From Rossellomorea vietnamensis (GTDB taxonomy: Bacteria > Bacillota > Bacilli > Bacillales > Bacillaceae_B): a stretch of DNA of 64,000 nucleotides. Positions 1 to 8,183 of this stretch are shown here, piece after piece. Position 1 is the first letter of the stretch, and each line of letters starts with the position of its first letter. A program made the translations under genes and the position numbers. The notes below the pieces were generated by a model, which was not told where the DNA came from, did not search any database, and was given only the letters and a program-made list of their open reading frames with translations. The DNA lies in assembly GCF_025398035.1 (NCBI RefSeq), contig NZ_CP104558.1:2418001-2482000 (forward strand). Reading direction: 5' to 3'.

Positions 1-93
1 ATTATCCCTTTTCATTTTGTCCAAAAAATGTTATATTTTCAGAAACTTCTGATTTATTTTCCTGTGTGCAACACTATTTTAGGAGGGATTGCT

Positions 94-1056
94 ATGCAAG
101 GTGAAATGAGGTTAATTCCCTATTTCATGGACGAAATGATTGTGGATGCAAATGAAATTCCTAAAGGCGTTGACTTAATCCAAGCCCCAAGCATGTGGAA
201 AAATGGGTATAAAGGGAAAGGTGTCACCATCGCAATCCTTGATACGGGATGTGATATGAACCACCCTGATCTTACAGGAAGGGTGAAAGGATTCCGAAAT
301 TTCACCGACGATGATGACGGTGCAGAGGATAATGTGACGGATTACAGCGGACACGGTACCCATGTGGCTGGGACAATTGCCGCAAACGAAAATGGTGACG
401 GGGTCATCGGAGTGGCTCCAATGGCTGACTTACTGGTGATTAAAGTTCTCGCCGGCAGCCGCGGAAGTGGTCAGTATGATTGGATCGTGAACGGTATTCT
501 ATATGCCATCGAGCAAAAGGTCGACATCATTTCCATGTCTTTGGGGGGGCCTTCGGATTATGATCCTCTGCATGAAGCCATTCAAAAAGCGGTGGATGCC
601 AATATCCTCGTGGTGTGCGCTGCAGGGAATGAAGGCGACTCCAATAGCGGCACTGATGAATTTTCCTACCCTGCCTGCTACAATGAAGTCATTTCGGTCG
701 GCGCCATCGATCTTCAAAGAAAGTCTTCCTACTTTACCAATTCCAACAATGAAGTTGACCTGGTGGCCCCCGGCGAACAAATCCTATCGACCATTCCCGG
801 AGAAAAATACGCCAAGCTCAGCGGAACCTCCATGTCAGCTCCCCACATCTCTGGAGCATTAGCCCTGATCAAAGAATTTGAACAAGCATCCTTTGACCGG
901 AAACTTTCTGAATGTGAAGTATATGCGCAGCTCATTAAGCGGACTGTACCACTTGGATTCCCGAAAACTTTGGAAGGGAATGGCCTGGTCTTTTTAACTG
1001 CTCCTGACCTCCTGCGCGAGCACTTGAGAAACCAGCCTCTTGCCCAGATTGGGTGA
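94..1056 (+). CDS. ispA: Intracellular subtilisin-family serine protease (S8)
   Basis: Cytoplasmic subtilisin of 320 residues, the usual length of Bacillus IspA (about 319). The catalytic triad is visible: Asp50 in DTGCD, His87 in HGTHVAGT and Ser246 in GTSMSAPH, with oxyanion Asn179 in AAGNE. There is no signal peptide. Residues 1-20 form the short propeptide typical of intracellular subtilisins and carry the LIPY motif that blocks the active site until processed. The ATG at 94 is chosen over upstream codons because AGGAGGG lies just before it. It is known in the family to degrade cytoplasmic protein in stationary phase. It is convergent with ykuS, and an insertion sequence sits in its terminator. 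Confidence 0.95.
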   Translation: MQGEMRLIPYFMDEMIVDANEIPKGVDLIQAPSMWKNGYKGKGVTIAILDTGCDMNHPDLTGRVKGFRNFTDDDDGAEDNVTDYSGHGTHVAGTIAANENGDGVIGVAPMADLLVIKVLAGSRGSGQYDWIVNGILYAIEQKVDIISMSLGGPSDYDPLHEAIQKAVDANILVVCAAGNEGDSNSGTDEFSYPACYNEVISVGAIDLQRKSSYFTNSNNEVDLVAPGEQILSTIPGEKYAKLSGTSMSAPHISGALALIKEFEQASFDRKLSECEVYAQLIKRTVPLGFPKTLEGNGLVFLTAPDLLREHLRNQPLAQIG

Positions 1057-1068
1057 TGGACACAAAAA

Positions 1069-1090
1069 GAACAGCCATTGATGGCTGTTC
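1069..1090. terminator. Left copy of duplicated ispA/ykuS terminator hairpin (target-site duplication)
   Basis: Perfect 10-bp inverted repeat (GAACAGCCAT, TG loop, ATGGCTGTTC) directly after ispA. The identical 22 bp recur at 2614-2635 on the far side of the insertion sequence. This left copy has lost its plus-strand T-run because the element begins at 1091; the run TTTT now follows the right copy. Confidence 0.85.
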
Positions 1091-1103
1091 CAGACTGTAG
1101 ACA

Positions 1104-1139
1104 AACCCCACCTTCACTTTAACCGAAGGTGGGGTTTTC
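1104..1139. terminator. Internal IS terminator hairpin
   Basis: AACCCCACCTTC pairs with GAAGGTGGGGTT around a 9-nt loop, followed by TTTTCT on the plus strand. It lies just inside the left IS end, downstream of the transposase stop, and also stops ispA read-through, replacing the T-run lost from the ispA terminator. Confidence 0.7.
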
Positions 1140-1168
1140 TGATATTTTAAAAGATTTTTCTCCTGTTT

Positions 1169-2524
1169 CTAGGCTGGACATGGCCCTCGCCATGTCCAGT
1201 TTGCCAACTTCTTAAGATTCATGGCAGCGAATGTAAGCATCGCCTGCATTGAAACTTTTTTAAGACCTCTTAAGGTCGTCCAACGCATGCCATGCTTTTC
1301 TTTTGCGTCCGCAAAGACCCGTTCGATCGTTTCTTTGCGTTTCGCATATAGAGTTTTATTAAGTTCTGTATGTCTCAAATGTTCTACTTCATCTATGTAA
1401 TCCTGCCACACATGTCGATGAATCATCTTGGTGTGATTCTTACTTTGTGTACAACGTTCTAACAGAGGACAGTCTTTACATTCCAAAGGATTTGAAGCGT
1501 ATTGTTTGTACCCGTCTCTTGTGGTAGTACGGTAAGGTAAAATTTGTCCTTCGGGACAAAGATAGGAGTCAAAATATTCATCGTAAACGTATTCGTATTT
1601 CCTAAGATATCCGTCTTTCGTTCTCGGCCGTGTATAAGGCATAACGGGTCTGATTTCTTGGTCCATGAGGAATTTAGCGATGTGGGGTGTTTTATATCCT
1701 GCATCAACAGCGACAGAACTGGGCTTACCGACTTTATCCGTGACTTGAGTGACGAGCTTGTCCAACATCCGACTATCGTGAACATTTCCTCCCGTGACAA
1801 GAGATCCTAAGATAAAACCCCGGGAGTCGCTTGCCGTATGAAAAGAATACGCAAACAGCTTTTCGCGCTCATCTTTTACGTAATACCCACTTTCAGGGTC
1901 TGTCGTGCTGACCTTTATTTCTTTTGACTCTTCTTTATTCTGTGGGGGGAAGGGCTTTTTTCCGTGTTCCTCTCGGTCAATGTTGATCTCTTTATCCAGC
2001 TGATCCTGATACGTTCTAGTTTCGACTCGGGCTATTTTCTTTTCGAATTTCTTCTTATTCGCATTCGCTTTTACATGAGTAGAATCTATAAACGCAACGG
2101 ATGGATCCACCAATCCTTTGGTCATCGCTTCTTTCAAAATGCGGTAGAAAATTTGTTCAAAGAGATCCGTATCGTGGAAGCGCCTAACGTAGTTTTTACC
2201 GAAGGTTGAAAAGTGAGGGATTTTCTCTTTGAACGAATACCCAATAAACCATCGATAAGCAACGTTGGTTTCGATTTCTTTGATGGTTTGACGCATGGAG
2301 CGTATGCCAAAGAGGTATTGGGTAAAGACCATTTTAATGAGAACAACGGGATCAATACCAGGCCGCCCATTGTCTAAACAATATTTATCTTCTACTAAGT
2401 CATAAATAAATTCAAAATCAATCGCTTGTTCAACTTTCCTAACTAGATGATCCTCAGGAACAAGTTCATCTAGCGCAACCATTTCAATTTGATTTCTTCC
2501 TTCTTTAGTGTGTTTTGATAACAT
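1169..2524 (-). CDS. IS1182 family transposase
   Basis: DDE transposase of 451 residues. The N-terminal part (about 1-120, MVALDELVPEDHLVRK onward, with GRPGIDPVVLIKM) matches the InsH/DUF772 N-terminal domain and the C-terminal part the DDE_Tnp_1 type, including the cysteine cluster near CKDCPLLERC and the terminal RKETIERVFADAKEKHGMR block typical of the family. The ATG at 2524 follows GTGGGGGAT; the longer frame from 2539 starts at TTG inside that Shine-Dalgarno and is not preferred. The frame is intact, so the element may be active. Confidence 0.92.
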   Translation of the reverse strand: MLSKHTKEGRNQIEMVALDELVPEDHLVRKVEQAIDFEFIYDLVEDKYCLDNGRPGIDPVVLIKMVFTQYLFGIRSMRQTIKEIETNVAYRWFIGYSFKEKIPHFSTFGKNYVRRFHDTDLFEQIFYRILKEAMTKGLVDPSVAFIDSTHVKANANKKKFEKKIARVETRTYQDQLDKEINIDREEHGKKPFPPQNKEESKEIKVSTTDPESGYYVKDEREKLFAYSFHTASDSRGFILGSLVTGGNVHDSRMLDKLVTQVTDKVGKPSSVAVDAGYKTPHIAKFLMDQEIRPVMPYTRPRTKDGYLRKYEYVYDEYFDSYLCPEGQILPYRTTTRDGYKQYASNPLECKDCPLLERCTQSKNHTKMIHRHVWQDYIDEVEHLRHTELNKTLYAKRKETIERVFADAKEKHGMRWTTLRGLKKVSMQAMLTFAAMNLKKLANWTWRGPCPA

Positions 2525-2613
2525 TTTTATCCCCCACAAAAGCTTTATTCCTTTCTATTATACAAAAAAAGCTTGTAGACTTGGTCTAATTCTTAGACTT
2601 TGTCTACAAGCTG

Positions 2614-2640
2614 GAACAGCCATTGATGGCTGTTCTTTTG
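2614..2640. terminator. Right copy of the ispA/ykuS terminator
   Basis: Same 22-bp stem-loop as 1069-1090, here followed by TTTTGTG on the plus strand. On the minus strand it is just downstream of the ykuS stop, but the T-run that served that direction now lies left of the IS. Confidence 0.8.
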
Positions 2641-2648
2641 TGTTGGGG

Positions 2649-2888
2649 TTATTGCAGTCTGCTTTCGACTTCTTGGCAGATTTGATCGGCACTCAGTCCG
2701 CTTGCTTCGATGACAGGGCCTTGAGTCGCTACATTTTGAATACCCATTACATCTGTATCCATTCCTGTCACGACACAGCAGTCACACCCGTTTGCATCTG
2801 ATTCCTGCTTAAGCTCCACTACTTCATGCCCCTGTGCCCGTAAGGCTTCAACAACGTTAGTTAAGGATTGTTCAACACCAATTCTCAT
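2649..2888 (-). CDS. ykuS: YkuS family protein (UPF0180)
   Basis: Protein of 79 residues of the UPF0180/YkuS family, common in Bacillus and of unknown function. It has the family pattern [11 protein letters not shown] at the N-terminus, a central CDCCVVTG segment, and [14 protein letters not shown] at the C-terminus. The start at 2888 is set by AGGAGGTGTAAAGGC just upstream; the longer frame has no ribosome site. It is convergent with ispA; the terminator they shared has been split by the insertion sequence. Confidence 0.88.
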   Translation of the reverse strand: MRIGVEQSLTNVVEALRAQGHEVVELKQESDANGCDCCVVTGMDTDVMGIQNVATQGPVIEASGLSADQICQEVESRLQ

Positions 2889-2949
2889 GCCTTTACACCT
2901 CCTGGTTCTACATATAGGTTTTTCTTTCAATGAAAAAGATATTCGTCCA

Positions 2950-3105
2950 TTATTTTTTATTTACTTGTCTGCCGCTTTTTTTCTGACTTTGTCCCTCTGA
3001 ATTTCCCATCTGGGTATCAGATGCAAATTCCACATCGTTTTTGGCCTTTTGTTTTGCCAGCTGTTGAGAAGTTTGGTCCATACTCTTCCTACCCTGCTTA
3101 GACAT
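2950..3105 (-). CDS. Probable gamma-type small acid-soluble spore protein
   Basis: A 51-residue, very polar, Gln/Lys/Ser-rich protein. It contains [18 protein letters not shown], which resembles the EFASET repeats with Gln/Lys-rich flanks of gamma-type SASP (SspE family), proteins stored in the spore core as amino-acid reserve. Gamma SASPs usually have two EFASET repeats; here only one is clear. AGAGGAGGG lies directly against one ATG (3111), so the second ATG at 3105, six bases farther, is the better start. Assignment rests on a short motif and is moderate. Confidence 0.6.
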   Translation of the reverse strand: MSKQGRKSMDQTSQQLAKQKAKNDVEFASDTQMGNSEGQSQKKSGRQVNKK

Positions 3106-3254
3106 GCTCATCCCTCCTCTGACTTTTATAGAATTAGAATCCCCATTTTCAGGCAAAATATTTGAAGGGCATTCGATTCCCGCCGGAATGTTTATTTTTA
3201 CATCAGCCCGGGTAAATAGTCTCTATAACAACAATGAAAAAGGGTGGTATTTAC

Positions 3255-3692
3255 ATGGATGAAGCAAAATTACATGAATTGATTGATGGGTTAAACGAAG
3301 ATTTAGCCAATGAATATGCGGCAGTCATTCTTTACACTAACTACGCTGCTGTAGTGAGCGGCTTGTATCGTCAAATCTTAAAGCCTTTCTTTGAAGAAGA
3401 AATTCCTGATGAGCAGGGTCACGCTTTATACCTTGCTGAAAAGATTAAAACATTGGGTGGTCAGCCGACAACGACGCCTGCTGCAGTTAAACAAACGGAT
3501 AATGTGAAGGAAATGCTGGAAGAAGGCCGTAAAGCCGAAGCAGATACCATTGAGCGTTATAAGAAGCGTAAAGAACAAGCCGAGGAATTGGGTCTTGTTG
3601 AGCTCAGCATCAAGCTTGATGATATGATCGCCGATGAAACGCATCACCTTGAAGAATTTGACCGTCTGTTAAAGGATCCTTCTTTTAACTAA
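3255..3692 (+). CDS. Ferritin-like diiron-domain protein
   Basis: Protein of 145 residues predicted as a four-helix ferritin-like bundle. All metal-ligand elements are present: Glu in NEYAAV (helix 1), ExxH in DEQGH (helix 2), Glu in ADTIERY (helix 3) and ExxH in DETHH (helix 4), the pattern of bacterioferritin/rubrerythrin-type diiron sites. It lacks a rubredoxin domain. Likely role is iron binding or oxidation and peroxide protection in the cytoplasm; this is inference from the fold. The ATG at 3255 follows AAAGGGTGG at good spacing. Single gene with its own terminator. Confidence 0.85.
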   Translation: MDEAKLHELIDGLNEDLANEYAAVILYTNYAAVVSGLYRQILKPFFEEEIPDEQGHALYLAEKIKTLGGQPTTTPAAVKQTDNVKEMLEEGRKAEADTIERYKKRKEQAEELGLVELSIKLDDMIADETHHLEEFDRLLKDPSFN

Positions 3693-3696
3693 TGAT

Positions 3697-3726
3697 AAAA
3701 GACCGCTGTTTTCAGCGGTCTTTTTT
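3697..3726. terminator. Bidirectional terminator
   Basis: GACCGCTG-TTTT-CAGCGGTC followed by TTTTTT, with AAAA on the other side. It serves the ferritin-like gene and the convergent helicase gene. Confidence 0.9.
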
Positions 3727-5995
3727 ACGTTACGATGCGATACCCTTTCCATTCATCCAGCAATAAAGCCTGGTATTTAGGGGTCAGATACCGATCATCG
3801 ATCAGCTTCAGGACTCCCCTGTCCTCTTCCGAACGGATGAGTCTTCCTCCTGATTGAAATACTTTATTCAACCCGGGATACACATAGGCATAATCATACC
3901 CGTTCATTCCCATGCCATTAAAATAATCCCTGATGATTTCCTGTTCCACAGAAGGCTGGGGCAGCCCCACCCCTACCACGATCACACCCTTTAACCGGTC
4001 TCCTTTCAGATCGATCCCTTCTGAGAAGATCCCTCCCAGGACCGCAAGACCGATAACGGGTTGTTCTCTATCACTCCGGAACTCCCCGAGGAATTCTTCT
4101 CTTTCTCCCTCCCTCATATTCGGTTCCTGAATCAGGACCACGGCGTCCAATGATTCTTTATTCAGCCTGTCATACGCTTCCTGCATATAAGAGTAAGAAG
4201 AAAAGAAGACGAGATAATTTCCTTTGTACCCATTGAACGTCTCCTCTATGGAACGCGTAATGATGGGAAGGGTCCGTTCCCTGTCCCTGAATCGGGTGGA
4301 AATCGGGTGGATTCCTACCTTCCACTGGTTATGCTCAAATGGGGAAGGAATCAGGAACCGATAATCTTCTTCACTCCCGCCCAGCTGCTGAAAATAGTAC
4401 GAAAACGGATGCAGTGTAGCAGAGAAAAATACCGATGATTGATACGGACGTGTAACCTGTTTAATAAGCTTCGATGGATCGATGCAGTAAAGTTTCACTT
4501 CTAATTCACGGGAGCTTCGCTCAATGAGAAAACGATGTTCCTCAGAGTAGAGATTTGAAATCCTCACAAAACTGATGCTATCGAAATACAACTGCATAAA
4601 TTCGTCCGACCATTCCCTGCCCGTTTCCCCCAGACACTGTTCAGCAATTTCAATGAAGCTTACTACCGACTCAACGAGTTGATCATCCAATTCGGCCCGG
4701 GTGTCAGCACCGTCTTCTTTTTTCAATCGCAGTAATTGTTTATTAACTGCAGTAATTCCCTGCCTCAACCCGTCATGGTCAGGGTACATCTTTTTGATTT
4801 GTAAGAAAGCAGACTTTTTCAGGGAGGCAGAATACATTTCCCTTCCCCTTCCTACCAGATTATGGGCCTCGTCTATGAGCAGATTCGTCTTTTTCTTACT
4901 TTCATCGCTCATTCTTTTCAAGGAAACCCTCGGATCGAAGATATAGTTATAATCGCAGATGACTCCGTCCACCAGGTAGGAAAGGTCGATGGAATATTCA
5001 AAAGGACATACCTTATGCTTTCTCGCGTAGGATTCAAGGATGGGACGCGTGATGATGGTTTCCTGTGTCAAAATATCAATCAGCGCTCCGTTAATGCGAT
5101 CATAATATCCGTTTGCAAATTCACAATACTCCTTCTGACAAATTGTTTCTTCTTTAAAGCAGATTTTATCTTTTGCCGTGATCGTAACCGTCCTGTGGGC
5201 CAGACCCTCTTTTTCCAAAAGAAGAAGGGCCTCTTCTGCCACTGTACGGGTGATCGTCTTTGCCGTCACATAAAACCACCTGCTGTTCCCTTCTTCCATT
5301 GCTTTTATGGCAGGGAAAAGGGTGGAGATGGTTTTTCCTGTTCCCGTAGGAGCATTGGCATAAAGGGATTTCGATTCGGATACGGTTTTATATACGGCAC
5401 CTGCAAGTTTTTTCTGCCCTTTTCGGTACGAAGGATAGGGAAATATCAGATCGGTGACACTTTTCATTTTGTTTTCTTCATTTGTCAGAATCACATTGGC
5501 AAACGGTGTATACGCGACCAGGGTTTCATTCACGATGCGTTCAAGCTCTCCAATGGAATAGATTTGCTTGAATGACTTCGTTCTTTCTGATTCAACCTCG
5601 ATATAGGTTAATTGAACACCCACATGGGAGAGCTGCTTTTCCTTTGCCAGCAGGTATGCATAGCATTCACCCTGAGCCCAGTGAACCCGGCTTCCTTCTT
5701 CAATCAATTCCAGTTTTTTTGCCGTCGATTTGATTTCCTCCACGGTCACTTCACTGTCATCATAGTGAATGCCATCACAACGGCCTTCAAGATGATAGAC
5801 GAGACCACCGGCTGCTTTCTCTCCTTTCAGGAATACTTCCTTTTCATCGCCTTCTTTATATTGTTTCTGCAGTTTCTGATGGAGTCTTGTGCCGTTGACC
5901 GCAGAGGAACGAGCCTGAAATCTCAGATCGATGCTCCCTTCCTTATACACAAACTCCACTAACTCCCTGATGGATACCTTCATGATTTTCTTCAC
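3725..5995 (-). CDS. XPD/DinG-type DNA helicase fused to an N-terminal PD-(D/E)XK nuclease domain
   Basis: Superfamily 2 helicase of 756 residues. N-terminal residues about 20-140 look like a RecB-type PD-(D/E)XK nuclease, with Asp74 in GRCDGI and Glu87/Lys89 in EEIKST as probable catalytic residues. The helicase has Walker A GTGKT (218-222), the DEAH box (375-378) and four cysteines (about 279, 286, 291, 330) placed as the [4Fe-4S] cluster of XPD, Rad3 and DinG. The GTG at 5995 follows CTGGAGGTGA; an upstream TTG overlaps that site. Likely role: structure-specific DNA repair, unwinding 5' to 3'. It differs from standard DinG, whose N-terminal domain is an exonuclease. Confidence 0.85.
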   Translation of the reverse strand: MKKIMKVSIRELVEFVYKEGSIDLRFQARSSAVNGTRLHQKLQKQYKEGDEKEVFLKGEKAAGGLVYHLEGRCDGIHYDDSEVTVEEIKSTAKKLELIEEGSRVHWAQGECYAYLLAKEKQLSHVGVQLTYIEVESERTKSFKQIYSIGELERIVNETLVAYTPFANVILTNEENKMKSVTDLIFPYPSYRKGQKKLAGAVYKTVSESKSLYANAPTGTGKTISTLFPAIKAMEEGNSRWFYVTAKTITRTVAEEALLLLEKEGLAHRTVTITAKDKICFKEETICQKEYCEFANGYYDRINGALIDILTQETIITRPILESYARKHKVCPFEYSIDLSYLVDGVICDYNYIFDPRVSLKRMSDESKKKTNLLIDEAHNLVGRGREMYSASLKKSAFLQIKKMYPDHDGLRQGITAVNKQLLRLKKEDGADTRAELDDQLVESVVSFIEIAEQCLGETGREWSDEFMQLYFDSISFVRISNLYSEEHRFLIERSSRELEVKLYCIDPSKLIKQVTRPYQSSVFFSATLHPFSYYFQQLGGSEEDYRFLIPSPFEHNQWKVGIHPISTRFRDRERTLPIITRSIEETFNGYKGNYLVFFSSYSYMQEAYDRLNKESLDAVVLIQEPNMREGEREEFLGEFRSDREQPVIGLAVLGGIFSEGIDLKGDRLKGVIVVGVGLPQPSVEQEIIRDYFNGMGMNGYDYAYVYPGLNKVFQSGGRLIRSEEDRGVLKLIDDRYLTPKYQALLLDEWKGYRIVT

Positions 5996-6095
5996 GTACG
6001 TTTCACCTCCAGTTTTCAAAGGAAATTGATATTCTAACTTTTTTCAGATGTACATATATATTAGACAAGCTGTTCGGAACGGAGGATTCGGGAGA

Positions 6096-6695
6096 ATGAA
6101 GGCAAGATTCATCTTTTATTGCATTGGATTACTATCTCTATCATTAGGGGTGTCACTTATTATCAAAGGGGATTTGGGAGCAGCTCCCTGGGATGCACTG
6201 GCCGTCGGGGAATCCACCCTGCTTCACCTTTCTATCGGGACATGCATTTTCATGAATGGATGCATTCTCATCCTCATAAACGCACTTTTATTAAAAGAAG
6301 GGATCCAATGGTTAGCCGCCCTCTCCATCTTTGTGATCGGGATGATGGTTGATTACTGGATCACGTCCGGTCTCAAAACAATTGAACCCATTGGATTTGT
6401 TCAACAACTATCTTTTGTCTTGATCGGCATCCTGCTCCTGGGGATTGGGATTTCCATCTATCTTCAAGCCAAGCTCCCTTCAAGCCCCATGGATACGTTC
6501 ATGGTGGCGATCCATCACCGGTTCGGGTTAAACTTGCGCAATTCCCGCTTGCTAAATGAAGCGATTGCCATCACCCTCGCCATGGTCTTCCACGGGGCTG
6601 TCGGTATCGGAACGGTCATTGTCGCCTGCACGTTAGGCTTTATCATTCATATCTTCTATCCTATCATGGAACGTATGTACGGGAAATGGAGCTGA
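6096..6695 (+). CDS. YczE/YitT-type membrane protein
   Basis: Integral membrane protein of 199 residues with about five hydrophobic segments. It has the family block GDLGAAPWDALAVG near the N-terminus and a second related block LPSSPMDTFM in the middle, as in YczE-type proteins of Bacillus (YczE is reported to affect surfactin production; biochemical role unknown). The ATG at 6096 follows GGAGG and GGGAGA; the upstream frame is only a shadow. Divergent from the helicase gene. Confidence 0.8.
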   Translation: MKARFIFYCIGLLSLSLGVSLIIKGDLGAAPWDALAVGESTLLHLSIGTCIFMNGCILILINALLLKEGIQWLAALSIFVIGMMVDYWITSGLKTIEPIGFVQQLSFVLIGILLLGIGISIYLQAKLPSSPMDTFMVAIHHRFGLNLRNSRLLNEAIAITLAMVFHGAVGIGTVIVACTLGFIIHIFYPIMERMYGKWS

Positions 6696-6712
6696 GGGAT
6701 TTTTTGATTCAA

Positions 6713-6748
6713 CAAAAAAACACTTAGTCCTTTCCCTAAGCGTTTTGA
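6713..6748. terminator. Bidirectional terminator
   Basis: AAAACACTTAG pairs with CTAAGCGTTTT (one mismatch) between the convergent YczE-like and histidine kinase genes, with A/T runs on both sides. Confidence 0.7.
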
Positions 6749-8040
6749 TTATTCATATAAGCATTTTCAAGATTCGAATCAAATTTAGCAGACTGATTTA
6801 ACGGCAGGCTTATCGTTGCCACTGTTCCTCTATTCACAATGCTTGAATAATGGACATGCCCACCCATGGCGGCGATGATCCGCATGGACACGGATGTTCC
6901 GAGACCGGTCCCCTGATCCTTTGTCGTGAAGAAGAGTGTCCCGATTCGTGCGATCTGTTCTTTCGTCATTCCTTTGCCTGTATCTGTTATGGTGATGATC
7001 ACCTGTGTATGGGTGACTTCCAGATGTATGGTGACACTTCCTTGGGGAGGGGTTGCCTCAATGGCATTCTTGATGATATTGACGAATGCTTGTTTCAATT
7101 TATTCCGGTCTGTCAATAAGTACCCGTCTTCCTTCAAGTCCGCCTCAAGATAAACCCCTTCCTTCAATGCGTAGGCATTGAGGAGGACGGTGACATCTGA
7201 AAGGACTTCTTTGACATTGATCTTCTCGACCTTTTCGAGCTCCGGCTTGGCGAAGTTCAAATAATCGTTGATGATGTCCTCTGCCCTTCCCAATTCACTT
7301 AGTACGATCTTCAAATATTCTTCATGATCACCTTTGACCTGCTTTTTCATTAATTGAAGGAATCCTTTCACAACCGTCAGGGGATTGCGCACTTCATGCG
7401 CGATGGAGGCGGCGAGTTCACCAAGAGTATTGAGTTTCTCCGACTTCATGATTTCTTCCCGCATGATCTTCTTTTCAATCATCCATTCATTCAGTTGAGC
7501 TGCGAGTCCCACTCCCAGCACCTGGATCCCTCCGAATATAAGGACATAGATACCCATCTCCCGGTTACCCGAAACAGGGACACCGGATAGGAAGGCAAAG
7601 GAAAGCAGGATCCCGAGCATGACCAGGGCCGGCCAAAACCCCAGTAACACAGCAAATGTCACTCGTTTTCGTGGAGGGAATGACCAAAAGCGATTGGAAA
7701 TCAAAAATGGCAGGACTCCTGCCAGGAAAGCACTGATGAATCCAAAGAGAATCGCATCACCCCCATGGATGATACGTGCCGCCAAGATAAACATGAAGAC
7801 GATGCCCCCGGCTTTCCTTCCACCGTACAACATGGAAAGAACCAATGGGATATACCTGAAATCCCAATACAGCCCAAAGCTTTCAAAGGCGAAAATCAAA
7901 CACATGAACGCTGCAATCCCATGTAATACACCAATGAAAACAGGGGATTTCCCCAGCCTGTGATTTTCCAGGAGAGAGGTTTGAATGAGAACAGGAGCCA
8001 ATATAATCAGTACATGTAATAATAATTTCTCAATCAGCAT
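6736..8040 (-). CDS. KinB-like sensor histidine kinase
   Basis: Membrane kinase of 434 residues. Residues about 1-190 hold six or so membrane helices of the 5TM-5TMR (LytS/KinB) type with no large extracellular sensor. HisKA follows with phospho-acceptor His in SIAHEVRNPLTVV, then a HATPase_c domain with N box NIIKNAIEAT, G1 DTGKGM and G2 GTGLGTS. This is the layout of B. subtilis sporulation kinase B, which feeds the Spo0A phosphorelay. No response regulator is adjacent, as expected for an orphan phosphorelay kinase, and no kapB lies beside it. ATG follows GGGAGAC. The sporulation role is inferred. Confidence 0.82.
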   Translation of the reverse strand: MLIEKLLLHVLIILAPVLIQTSLLENHRLGKSPVFIGVLHGIAAFMCLIFAFESFGLYWDFRYIPLVLSMLYGGRKAGGIVFMFILAARIIHGGDAILFGFISAFLAGVLPFLISNRFWSFPPRKRVTFAVLLGFWPALVMLGILLSFAFLSGVPVSGNREMGIYVLIFGGIQVLGVGLAAQLNEWMIEKKIMREEIMKSEKLNTLGELAASIAHEVRNPLTVVKGFLQLMKKQVKGDHEEYLKIVLSELGRAEDIINDYLNFAKPELEKVEKINVKEVLSDVTVLLNAYALKEGVYLEADLKEDGYLLTDRNKLKQAFVNIIKNAIEATPPQGSVTIHLEVTHTQVIITITDTGKGMTKEQIARIGTLFFTTKDQGTGLGTSVSMRIIAAMGGHVHYSSIVNRGTVATISLPLNQSAKFDSNLENAYMNNQNA

Positions 8041-8130
8041 CGAAATGTCTCCCAGAAAAAAGTATTACTTTACACATACGACAAAATTTGGATAAATCCT
8101 TTCTCAATAGACATAAAATAACGAAAAAAG

Positions 8131-8175
8131 TCATAGGGACGGACCTCGGCACTCCTGCCCGGGGTCCGTCCCTCA
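8131..8175 (-). terminator. Terminator-like hairpin built from the AGGGACGGACC repeat
   Basis: AGGGACGGACC (8135-8145) and GGTCCGTCCCT (8163-8173) form an 11-bp stem extended by GGCA/TGCC inside. On the minus strand it follows the HTH-F1beta stop and is succeeded by TATGACTTTTTTC, so it can act as that gene's terminator. The same arms recur elsewhere in the window. Confidence 0.75.
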
Positions 8176-8183
8176 TAAGAAGG

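Larger units (their letters stand above)
1091..2613 (-). mobile_element. IS1182-type insertion sequence, complete, 1523 bp
   Basis: Bounded by imperfect terminal inverted repeats: the left end reads CAGACTGTAGACAAA and the complement of the right end reads CAGCTTGTAGACAAA, 13 of 15 identical. It is flanked by a perfect 22-bp direct repeat (1069-1090 and 2614-2635) that is itself a palindromic terminator stem-loop. One intact transposase gene fills the element. A further hairpin with CCCCACCTTC/GAAGGTGGGG arms lies just inside the left end. Intact ends, intact transposase and an undamaged duplication suggest recent insertion. Confidence 0.9.

Noticed and set aside
4862-5575. 237-residue plus-strand frame
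   Set aside because: Antisense shadow of the nuclease-helicase gene; no ribosome site.
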